12,920 bases of DNA, taken from contig CAZTYW010000060.1 in NCBI GenBank assembly GCA_964617695.1, forward strand, positions 1 through 12,920. The letters are read 5' to 3'. The translations under genes and the position numbers were made by a program. The notes beneath the pieces are model-generated. The model saw only the letters and a list, made by a program, of their open reading frames with translations. It was not told the DNA's origin and did not search any database. Of this stretch, positions 1 through 6,498 are shown piece by piece. This stretch comes from CAZTYW01 sp964617695 (GTDB lineage Bacteria; Chloroflexota; Dehalococcoidia; UBA2247; RBG-13-53-26). Position 1 is the first letter of the stretch. The number at the start of each line of letters is the position of its first letter.

Positions 1-591
1 GCAAGACTATAGTCCCCCCTGGCGCTACCACGTAAGTCCCACTGGTGCAGACTTTGGGCGCGTTGGGGATCAACCTGTATAGGCCAAGGTCTCGGCCATC
101 GGCGACCAAAGAACGGGCCGTCACGCGCCTCCGGGCGCACACCACCGGCTTCGGTGCTGGACTGACGCAAGCCGGAGGCCAGAGGCGGTCAACCGGACCA
201 GGCATCCCGGGGGTTCCACGGAGACGCTGCCGTCTGCTCCGCGTGGCGTCGACGCTTTGTCAACGGTGAGGCAATGCCCACCAGACAGGTTACTGCGGCG
301 ACAATTCAATTCTGGTTAAGGGCGGTCGCGGGCCGGTCACATAAACGTTCCAAAACAGAGAGAGACAGTCGCCTGTCAACGCGCTGCCCGTAGAGGCTCA
401 CGGTTTTGCCCTGTCAGTCCGCCATTGGTTCTCTCTTTGCCGGGGCGTGGGCGTGGTGTTATGATGTGTTGTCCGCCTCAGTGTTGACCCGGTGGGTTGG
501 GTGGGGTCTGTGCCGCGGAACGGGTCAGAGTTCCCAGGTTCAATGTGTCCTCTGCGTGGTTCAACTTGTTGACAGGGAGGGACATGTATAC
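1..591. other. Stretch without a recognisable gene
   Basis: I find no convincing coding region here. The short open frames have unconserved-looking, Arg/Pro/Gly-rich translations and no good ribosome binding sites. Two GC-rich inverted repeats are visible: a 5-bp stem with a TCCG loop at 125-138, and a longer imperfect hairpin at about 216-247 (CCAC/GTGG outside, GAC/GTC inside). Neither is followed by a T-run, so they are not typical intrinsic terminators. A TATGAT hexamer at 460-465 is a weak -10 candidate for the gene starting at 592, but it has no good -35 partner. Confidence 0.5.
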
Positions 592-990
592 ATGCAGATC
601 AGGATAGAGAGGACCAGGTCGCTCAGCAAACGGGGGCTGTTTTCACGCAAGAGCTGGGAATTCGGCTGCAATATCAGCGTCGACTTATCCGAGGCGGAGA
701 AAGAGCTGGTGGCCAGGTACTTTGACCCGGACATCGGTACCTCGTGCGTCAGCGACCCTTCCCACATCAGGTTCTACTATGACGGGACAGACCAGGGCTA
801 CAAGCAGATCAAGGTTGAGACGGACAAGACCTGTCTGAGCGGCTTCGCATTGACTGCTTCGGTCAAAGGTCATGAGTACCTTGAGGAACTGGAGAAGTTC
901 GAGGCGGCGGCAACGAAGGCGCTGGAGAGCGCATTCAGGCACCTTCAGATCCTGGACGGCTGGAGGGGGGAGACAACGCTGAGTCTATAG
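592..990 (+). CDS. Small hypothetical protein (132 aa)
   Basis: I do not recognise a family. The product is about 132 residues, soluble and mixed-charge, with no signal peptide or membrane segment. It begins MQIRIERTRSLSKRGLFSRK, has a middle part of alternating hydrophobic and polar residues that reads like beta strands, and ends in a predicted helical segment rich in Glu, Lys and Ala (about residues 95-122). I chose the ATG at 592 because GGGAGG at 575-580 lies 11 bases upstream and the coding character begins there. The same frame stays open further upstream, but that part is Trp/Cys/Val-rich and does not look like protein. It stands alone, facing the minus-strand HNH-like gene. No function is proposed. 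Confidence 0.6.
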   Translation: MQIRIERTRSLSKRGLFSRKSWEFGCNISVDLSEAEKELVARYFDPDIGTSCVSDPSHIRFYYDGTDQGYKQIKVETDKTCLSGFALTASVKGHEYLEELEKFEAAATKALESAFRHLQILDGWRGETTLSL

Positions 991-1149
991 AGGCACGCAC
1001 CCTGGATGTTTCCTGTCTTCCGAGTGCTCCTGTACATTGCGCGGTCCTGTTGCGAGGCGAAGCTACATGCCGGGGATTGCGTTCATTCAATCCTGGTAGT
1101 GCTCTGGAAGTCCGTCAGGCATACACCGGCCTGGTGTATCCTGCCGTTT

Positions 1150-1434
1150 CTAGGTGCGAGAGGAGAAGTAGGATCGCCTGCTCAGTTCCAGCATGCGATG
1201 GAAGTCCCGGTACGGGTCCGGTCGCCTGGTCCGATTACACGGCAGGCATGACGGCACCGGATTCTCCGGATGCCCTGTCCTGCGCAGGACAGGGCCGGTG
1301 CCATCGTCTACTTTCCACGACCCCTTGGCACTGGGGATGCCGTAGCTTCCCCATGCCAGCTTGGCGCCGCAATGGTAGCAGTAACCATGCGTCTTATTGA
1401 ATATTTCGTCCAGTTGATCGTCAGAGTATCCCAT
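1150..1434 (-). CDS. Small HNH-endonuclease-like protein, possibly degenerate
   Basis: The product is 94 residues and carries the skeleton of a zinc-containing HNH nuclease: a first Cys pair C19-x2-C22, then WKVDD at 40-44, then a second pair C63-x2-C66 followed by N67 and R68. In HNH families the segment after the hydrophobic-Val-Asp is normally a His that acts as general base (V-D-H). Here that position is Asp44, so nuclease activity is doubtful unless another residue such as H55 replaces it. The treble-clef cysteines and the CNR ending are intact, so the fold should be retained. I chose the ATG at 1434 because AGGGG lies seven bases upstream; a GTG six bases earlier, at 1440, is possible. 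It is a single minus-strand gene separated by about 400 bases from the exonuclease gene. It could be a DNA-binding or structural derivative rather than an active nuclease. Confidence 0.6.
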   Translation of the reverse strand: MGYSDDQLDEIFNKTHGYCYHCGAKLAWGSYGIPSAKGSWKVDDGTGPVLRRTGHPENPVPSCLPCNRTRRPDPYRDFHRMLELSRRSYFSSRT

Positions 1435-1836
1435 TTTCACACCCCTGGTGCAGTTCCGGAAGCATCTGGTTGGTTCTGAACGATTGGAGTGCTGAACCTC
1501 TACTCATGCGTTTGTCCTTACTCGCTCGTGTCCAGATGGCGCTTCCTGTCTGGTTGGATTGCGGTGGCAGCCAACAGCCTGGTGCTGTGCCCTTGATTGT
1601 TCAACGGTGGCGTTGCACCCCGGTGTCGCCGTGGCTGACCGCCAACACCGTCTAACATGCTACCTCGTTACCTCTGGATTGGTAAGGGTAAATCGGTTAA
1701 AGGAGTCGACCATAAAGGATGAATTGGGCAGCCGCGACGCGCATTACAGCTAACATGGAGGACGGTGGACGAGTGGGTGCGCAGGCATGCCCCGCGTTGG
1801 TGGTGGGCTGACTGTTGGCGATGTGACCCGCCGGGA
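1435..1836. other. Intergenic stretch without a convincing gene
   Basis: About 400 bases lie between the minus-strand HNH-like gene and the minus-strand exonuclease gene. No open frame looks coding. A perfect Shine-Dalgarno-like AAAGGAG at 1699-1705 is followed after six bases by ATA rather than a start codon. At the end of the exonuclease gene an imperfect palindrome (GTGA-CCCG / CGGG-A-TCAC, 1823-1840) spans the stop codon. It has no T-run on either strand, so termination is unproven. Another inverted repeat, CGGTGT/ACACCG, lies at 1621-1650. Confidence 0.45.
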
Positions 1837-2388
1837 TCACACGGGCGACCCAGGTCGCCAGTCTCTGGCTCCCAGCGTGTTGTCGTCCGTGGCTTCCTGG
1901 GGGATGATTCGCAGGATCTCTTTGAGAGTCTTGAGGTTCAACACGTCCTCTTCGTTGTACTTCAGCAGGACGGCCAGGGCCTCCCGGTCATCCTCCAGGC
2001 GGTACCTGTACCACAGTCTGACTGCATCCCATCCGTTGATCCCCCTGAGTTGCCTGACGATCCCCAACTGGGTCTCGACTGCCTTGAAACCGCCGTACAG
2101 GTTGTTTCTCCAGCAGTCGAGCATCAGGTCGTGGTGGTTGAAGTCCCTGGCCAGGTGTGTGCCAAAGGAGGCATCGATGAAGGGGATGTCGAACCGGCTG
2201 CCGTTGTACGTGTAGATGACGTGCGCGCCTTCGAGGACCTGTAGAAGGTTGTCTCGGGTGACGTCTTCGCCCACCAACTGGACGAACCTGCACCAGTCGC
2301 CGTCGGTCAAGTAGACTCCGATCACGGTTATGCTGTGGTACGCAGCCGAAAGCCCCGTAGTCTCGATGTCCAGGTACGCTTCAATCAT
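1837..2388 (-). CDS. DEDDy 3'-5' exonuclease, YprB/RNase_H_2 type
   Basis: The 183-residue protein is a stand-alone RNase H-like exonuclease domain of the DnaQ superfamily. All catalytic motifs are visible: Exo I DIETTG with D7 and E9, Exo II YNGSRFD with D67, and Exo III YNEED with Y144 and D148, which makes it the DEDDy subtype. The conserved HHDLMLDCW segment at 85-93 and LYGG at 97-100 fit the family known as YprB ribonuclease H-like domain (PF13482). Such proteins are predicted to cut single-stranded nucleic acid with two metal ions; the natural substrate here is unknown. The ATG at 2388 has GAAGG about eight bases upstream and begins right at the first strand of the domain. The gene lies 156 bases downstream of the CooC-like gene on the same strand, so it could be the tail of that transcript or independent. 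Nothing in its sequence links it to the dehydratase-type chemistry. Confidence 0.88.
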   Translation of the reverse strand: MIEAYLDIETTGLSAAYHSITVIGVYLTDGDWCRFVQLVGEDVTRDNLLQVLEGAHVIYTYNGSRFDIPFIDASFGTHLARDFNHHDLMLDCWRNNLYGGFKAVETQLGIVRQLRGINGWDAVRLWYRYRLEDDREALAVLLKYNEEDVLNLKTLKEILRIIPQEATDDNTLGARDWRPGSPV

Positions 2389-2544
2389 ATGACACTGCCT
2401 TCGCTGGCTCTTTGTCGTGTCCTGACCCGGGAGTCTGCTGCACTGACGCCGGGGCCGCCAGGGACAACCTATTCTACAGCTTATGGTGGGCTGCTGGCCA
2501 CTGCTTTGATTTGAACGTTGGCTGAGGGGGGCTGGCGGTGTGGC

Positions 2545-3345
2545 TCAGGTCGAGAACCGCTCGCCGAAAATGGATTTCTCGACGATGTTGCGGACTGCGG
2601 ACAGACCGGGTGAGGTGGGTAGCTCGGTGATCGGCTTACCCACCAGGTCGTAGTAAGCGATCGCATCGTCCTGTGGTATGTATCCCAGCACCTCCATGCC
2701 AATCTCCCGGGCGAGCTTCTCCAACAGCTCGTGGTTGCCTTGTACCCTGTTGAAGACCAGACCCATCCTCTCGCACTGCAGCACTCTGTCCTGGTGCACC
2801 ATGTCCTTTATCAGGGATGCAGTCCGCAGGCCCCTCGAGGTGGCGTCGCTGAGGACTGTCAGCGTATCCACGTGGCGCATGACCTGCCTGTTCAACTGTT
2901 CCAGGCCGGCCTCGCCGTCTATTATGATGGTGTCGAAGCTCTCGGAGAGCGTTTCCACTGCGCCCCGCAGGACGTCATTCAGAGGGCAGAAGCAGCCGAG
3001 GGTTTCGGTGCGTCCCATGGCCAGCATTGCGAAGTCGTCGGTCTCATGAAGCGCCTCCAGGATCATGTAGTCAAGCGTCTGGCTCAACTGGCTCTTCTCC
3101 TGGCTGTCGCCGCTTCTGGCCGTCGAGATGATCTGCTCGCGGATTTGGCCCATGGTCCGCCTGACGTTCACGCCGAGGACGTTGGGCAAGCTCATAGCTG
3201 GATCAGCATCGATCAGCAGAAGCTTGCCTGCCTTGCCGCTTTCCAGGAGGACCCTGGCCATAATGGCTGTGAACACCGTTTTGCCGGTGCCGCCTTTGCC
3301 GCATACGGCAACAAGCCTTTTCCTGGGGCTGTCGGACTCAGACAT
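2545..3345 (-). CDS. CooC-like P-loop ATPase (SIMIBI/MinD class)
   Basis: The 266-residue protein is a CooC-type ATPase. It has the deviant Walker A motif GKGGTGKT at 16-23 with the signature lysine K17, the switch I-like segment LIDADPA with D46 and D48, and a Walker B/switch II segment IIDGEAG at 141-147. A C-x-C motif (C118 and C120, in GCFCPLN) matches the Cys pair that binds metal at the dimer interface in CooC1, the ATPase that assists nickel insertion into CO dehydrogenase. By homology it should dimerise on ATP and act in the cytoplasm as a metallochaperone or maturation factor. No CO dehydrogenase gene is in the window, so the client protein is unknown. The obvious candidate is the acetyl-CoA-synthase-like protein encoded 60 bases upstream. 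The ATG at 3345 has GGAG about six bases upstream. The gene is the fifth in the minus-strand cluster. Confidence 0.85.
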   Translation of the reverse strand: MSESDSPRKRLVAVCGKGGTGKTVFTAIMARVLLESGKAGKLLLIDADPAMSLPNVLGVNVRRTMGQIREQIISTARSGDSQEKSQLSQTLDYMILEALHETDDFAMLAMGRTETLGCFCPLNDVLRGAVETLSESFDTIIIDGEAGLEQLNRQVMRHVDTLTVLSDATSRGLRTASLIKDMVHQDRVLQCERMGLVFNRVQGNHELLEKLAREIGMEVLGYIPQDDAIAYYDLVGKPITELPTSPGLSAVRNIVEKSIFGERFST

Positions 3346-3405
3346 CGGTGCTCCAGTACCTACTCTCCAGGTGGGCCGACCGCTGGGGTGAGAAGCACTC
3401 CATTC

Positions 3406-4200
3406 TTATGAGCCAGCGTCGGTCGCAGTCGTACTTCGCTGCGTCTTGCGTACATTTATGACTTCCTTGATCTCGTCGCACACCGGCCGGTCGGGGCAGG
3501 CATTGCAGTCCCAGCCAAGGGTACATTCGTAGAGGTCGTACCCCCTTGCCTTCCAGTTGTTCACAACGATGTTCTTGGCTATCTTTCGGACCTGCTCACC
3601 TATGTCATCGAGTGGCTGCAGGTCTTCCTCAGCAGACGTGGTGAAGATGATTTCCATAGCCTGTATGCCGGGTACCGTTGTTCTAAAGATGGCCATAAGC
3701 GCTCTACCCAGGGTCTCAAAGCAGAAGCCCTTTTCCGCGGCCTCGTTGCTGACTCTGGACCATATGAGCTGGGATACGCTCCTGACCATATAGCCTTCCA
3801 CCTGATCGGCCACATACTGGCTCTGCTCCAGCTTGTCGTGGTCTGCCTCGGAGAGTTCGGCTCCTCCCACCATCAATACCTGGCCGAAGGGGAGGCTAGC
3901 ACCCGGCGATTCCGGGATGTCCGGACCGATCAAGGTGATTCTGCCATCCCTGACCAGGCGTGGGGTATCCGTCCAGAGTACGAAGGAGCAGGAACCCGCC
4001 TCCGGATTGCCCAACTCGACGAAGGTGTCTCCACGCAGTATAAGGCCGGAGCTGGCACCGGGGCCAACCCGAACCGGAAGGCCTTGCAGCAGTTTGGTGA
4101 CCTCTGAGGGACAATCGATGTCTCTGACCTGCCTCCCGTTCTGCCGCAGTTGCTCCACGTAGTCGGCTATCCTGGGGACGTAGGGGTCGTAGATGGCCAT
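3406..4200 (-). CDS. Acetyl-CoA synthase (CdhC/AcsB)-like protein lacking the A-cluster domain
   Basis: The 264-residue protein resembles the middle part of the acetyl-CoA synthase / CODH-ACS beta subunit (CdhC, PF03598 family). Recognisable pieces are FVELG at 60-64, the strand-turn segment DGRITLIGPDIPE (85-97) followed by PFGQ and VGG (104-113), EGYMVRS at 135-141, and the helix SNEAAEKGF with LGRAL (151-168). The usual synthase is much longer and ends in a domain holding the nickel-iron A-cluster. Here that domain, with its distal Cys-Gly-Cys nickel site, is missing. Instead the chain ends in C226-x5-C232-x2-C235-x5-C241, a possible [4Fe-4S] or zinc site. It is therefore unlikely to make acetyl-CoA itself. 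ATG 4200 has AGGA eight bases upstream. It sits between the activase gene (143 bases away) and the CooC-like gene (60 bases). The homology call is from motif recognition and is less certain than those of its neighbours. Confidence 0.68.
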   Translation of the reverse strand: MAIYDPYVPRIADYVEQLRQNGRQVRDIDCPSEVTKLLQGLPVRVGPGASSGLILRGDTFVELGNPEAGSCSFVLWTDTPRLVRDGRITLIGPDIPESPGASLPFGQVLMVGGAELSEADHDKLEQSQYVADQVEGYMVRSVSQLIWSRVSNEAAEKGFCFETLGRALMAIFRTTVPGIQAMEIIFTTSAEEDLQPLDDIGEQVRKIAKNIVVNNWKARGYDLYECTLGWDCNACPDRPVCDEIKEVINVRKTQRSTTATDAGS

Positions 4201-4256
4201 GGTCAGCTTCCTGTGTTTGCTCCGGTTTGAGTCTCAGGCGAAAGTACGGCTCTCTG

Positions 4257-4311
4257 CCGCCGTCGACCGCAGACGGTATCATACCGCCGGAGGCCGATCA
4301 GCAGACGGCGG
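4257..4311 (-). repeat. Inverted repeat between the activase and ACS-like genes
   Basis: The 143-base gap between the activase and ACS-like genes holds 8-bp arms ccgccgtc (4257-4264) and gacggcgg (4304-4311). They enclose a perfect CGGTAT-C-ATACCG palindrome (4274-4286) and two copies of GCAGACGG (4269-4276 and 4301-4308). A folded transcript could separate expression of the first three genes from the last two, or mark an RNA-processing site. There is no T-run, so it is not a standard intrinsic terminator. Confidence 0.3.
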
Positions 4312-4343
4312 TTGAGCTCGGAGGCCCTATCGGTGTGGCCAGC

Positions 4344-5162
4344 CTAGCTCTTGGCCTGCGAACTCACCGAACTATGCTGGGCCTGGTTCACTTTCTCGAC
4401 GGCTATGAGGGCTGCCCCTATGGCCCCTGCAATCTGCGGGTCCATGGGCAGCCTCTTCACCTGTACCTTTAGCCTTTGCTCCAGTGCCGTGGCCAGGCCC
4501 ACATTCTTGGCGCATCCTCCGGTGAGGGCGATGTCTTCTGCCATCCCTACCCTTCCCACCATGCCGCTCAGCCTGCCCGCTACCGAGTGGTTCAGCCCGG
4601 CAACGATGTCGGCCAGGTCAGAGCCCTCGTTGATCAGGGCGACTACCTCTGACTCGGCGAAGACGCTGCACTGGCTGCTGATGGCAGCGGGCTTCTGGGA
4701 ATTGAGAGACATAGTGGAAAGCTCTTCCAGGCTGCAGTCGATTACCCTGGCCATTGCTTCGAAGAACCTGCCTGTACCGGCAGCGCACTTGTCGTTCATG
4801 ACGAACTCCAGGACTCTGCCCTTCTCGCTGACGGACATTACCTTACAGTCCTGGCCGCCAATGTCGACCACCGTCCTCACCGATGGACAAAGCCACTGGG
4901 CGCCCCGGGCGTGGCAGGTTATCTCCGAAACGTTCTCGTCGGCAAACTCAACCCTCAGCCTGCCGTAGCCGGTGCCCACCACATAGTCCAGGTCTTCCAG
5001 CGACGACAAGCCGGCCTTTTCCAGGGCCTCGTCCATGGACCTGCGTGCGGTCAACTCGGGCTTGGTGGTGGACGGAATAATGGCGTAGGACACAATCTGC
5101 CCATCCTTCATGACAACTGCCTTGCCCGTAGCAGAGCCTATGTCACAGCCTGCAACAATCAT
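4344..5162 (-). CDS. ATP-dependent acyl-CoA dehydratase/reductase activase (HgdC/BcrD family)
   Basis: The 272-residue protein belongs to the BadF/BadG/BcrA/BcrD ATPase family (ASKHA fold, PF01869). The ATP-site motifs are present: DIGSATGKAV (7-16), VDIGGQD (99-105) and the late TGGCAKN (214-220). The two cysteines that bridge a single [4Fe-4S] cluster between two subunits are C126 (in CAAGTGR) and C165 (in SSQCSVFAESE), which match HgdC closely in position. It should act as a homodimer that takes an electron from ferredoxin or flavodoxin and, on ATP hydrolysis, injects it into the two-subunit enzyme encoded just upstream. The length fits HgdC and BcrD rather than the longer BcrA. AAGGAG lies six bases before the ATG at 5162, and the gap to the preceding gene is only 22 bases, so it is very likely co-transcribed with it. 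It is the only activase in the window, which suggests a homodimeric activator. Confidence 0.93.
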   Translation of the reverse strand: MIVAGCDIGSATGKAVVMKDGQIVSYAIIPSTTKPELTARRSMDEALEKAGLSSLEDLDYVVGTGYGRLRVEFADENVSEITCHARGAQWLCPSVRTVVDIGGQDCKVMSVSEKGRVLEFVMNDKCAAGTGRFFEAMARVIDCSLEELSTMSLNSQKPAAISSQCSVFAESEVVALINEGSDLADIVAGLNHSVAGRLSGMVGRVGMAEDIALTGGCAKNVGLATALEQRLKVQVKRLPMDPQIAGAIGAALIAVEKVNQAQHSSVSSQAKS

Positions 5163-5184
5163 GCCTTCTCCTTACCTGGTATGT

Positions 5185-6495
5185 CTAGCCTAACCCCATT
5201 GAGCTGAAGAACTTGCTTATCTTGTCCTTGCACTCTTCGGGGGTGGTGTACCTCCTGTCGAACAGGTCGAGCCCTATGTGTATGTACGGGACCCCGAGAT
5301 CGTTGCAGATCTCTCTCATGATGCCGGTGCTGGCGGAACCGTCCTTGTGGCCCATGTGGCCGGGCCATATGACACAGTCTATCTTGTAGTCTTTCACTAC
5401 TCTGGCGATGTCGCTGGCGAAGTAATCGGCCGGACCGCGCGCCTGTCTGACCATGGGTGAGTCATACAGGTTTCTCTTGGCCAGGCCCTTGAACATGGTG
5501 TCCTCGTTTCTGGTGTCGATCAGGGTGTATGGCGTATAACCAAACATCTCCATGACCATCACGGCTCCCCACTCCTCCTCCAGCCACGGCATAAACTCAA
5601 AGCACCATCCGAAGGGCAGAAGATCGAACCAGAAGTATCTGATCTTCTCATTGGGTATGGTGCCTATGCCCTGCTTGACGCGGTTCTCGGCGCTGGCCAG
5701 CACGTTCCGCAACCACTGGGTTCCCCTGGGCTTGCCTGTCTGGAATACCTGGGTTGCGGCGAAGCACTGCGGGCCGCCGATGCCCCATCCATGAGGACAC
5801 GGCACCGCCCGCCTTAGCTGGGCGTACTCAGACCATATCTCGTACTGCTTGTTGGACTCCTCGCATATCTCGCGCAGCCTGTCTATGTCCAGCTTATGCC
5901 CGGTATGCTCTTCGATGAAGGCGACCATGCGCTTGAGCTCCCCGGCAAAGTACTCTATACCCCGCTCGTCCTCAAAGTAGGGTGGGTCTGTGGCGAATAT
6001 GGGGACGTCACGCCACTTCTGGTTGCGTGCCACTGCCTGGTGGAGCATGTTCCCGGCATCGCAGGGGTGTATCAGGCCGATGAGGGCCCATGGCTTCGGC
6101 GTCAGTTCGGCCTCTATGTAATAGAGCGACAGGCGGCAGGCAGTACACCAGTCGGTTCCCAGCCCCATTGCTTCAGCGGCATCAATATCTTCCAACAGGT
6201 AGGGAGCTGAAGCAGCCAGGAACGGCGTCGCCATGATCATGTACCAGGGCAGGCCCATGGCCTCGTATATCTCCGGGGCGGCACAGAAGTAGCCCGCGAT
6301 GAAGGGCTTGCCCTCCTCGGCACAGCGCATTATCTGGTCGTACCGCTCGACGGTGACGTCGGTTATCTCGTGGCTAAGCTGGCTTATGTCGTCGGGGGCC
6401 TGCGCCAGGATATCAGACAGAAAACTGAAGTAGTCGCGCTCCTCTTTGTACCGTCTGAATGTATGTGGTTCATACTTGTACTGTCTGGTTGCCAT
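5185..6495 (-). CDS. 2-hydroxyacyl-CoA dehydratase / benzoyl-CoA reductase family subunit (BcrB/HgdA-like)
   Basis: The 436-residue protein is a member of the HGD-D family (PF06050) and is about the size of BcrB. Candidate cluster ligands are C71 in GYFCAAPEIYEAMG and C117/C120 in DWCTACR. The segment KLDIDRLREI (201-210) before the second domain is typical of the family. Near the C-terminus, where BcrB has a third conserved Cys before a Ser-rich turn and a MREI helix, this protein has GHMGHKDGSAS (379-389) with His383 apparently in the Cys place. The remaining family pattern, MREICNDLG followed by DLFDRRY, is kept. Together with the partner encoded three bases upstream it should form the electron-accepting, acyl-CoA-binding enzyme. 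The start at ATG 6495 has GGGGAGG six bases upstream, lying inside the end of the preceding gene, so translation is probably coupled. The substrate cannot be told from sequence. Confidence 0.9.
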   Translation of the reverse strand: MATRQYKYEPHTFRRYKEERDYFSFLSDILAQAPDDISQLSHEITDVTVERYDQIMRCAEEGKPFIAGYFCAAPEIYEAMGLPWYMIMATPFLAASAPYLLEDIDAAEAMGLGTDWCTACRLSLYYIEAELTPKPWALIGLIHPCDAGNMLHQAVARNQKWRDVPIFATDPPYFEDERGIEYFAGELKRMVAFIEEHTGHKLDIDRLREICEESNKQYEIWSEYAQLRRAVPCPHGWGIGGPQCFAATQVFQTGKPRGTQWLRNVLASAENRVKQGIGTIPNEKIRYFWFDLLPFGWCFEFMPWLEEEWGAVMVMEMFGYTPYTLIDTRNEDTMFKGLAKRNLYDSPMVRQARGPADYFASDIARVVKDYKIDCVIWPGHMGHKDGSASTGIMREICNDLGVPYIHIGLDLFDRRYTTPEECKDKISKFFSSMGLG

Positions 6496-6498
6496 GGT

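Noticed and set aside
216..247. GC-rich hairpin as intrinsic terminator or RNA gene
   Set aside because: Stem is interrupted, there is no T-run, and it does not fit a tRNA or other known RNA fold.
569..591. TTGACA at 569-574 as promoter of the gene at 592
   Set aside because: A -10 box at the proper distance would fall inside the coding sequence, and none is there.
1699..1753. Perfect AAAGGAG ribosome binding site followed by a short open frame
   Set aside because: The codon at the right distance is ATA, not a start. The nearby ATG at 1719 is too far from the site, and its 30-codon frame shows no protein-like character.
1844..1859. Perfect hairpin GGCGAC-CCAG-GTCGCC as terminator of the exonuclease gene
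   Set aside because: It lies inside the last codons of the gene and is not followed by a T-run on either strand.
2731..3411. Plus-strand open frame of 226 codons opposite the CooC-like gene
   Set aside because: Shadow of the CooC-like gene, whose P-loop and Cys-x-Cys motifs are clear on the minus strand.
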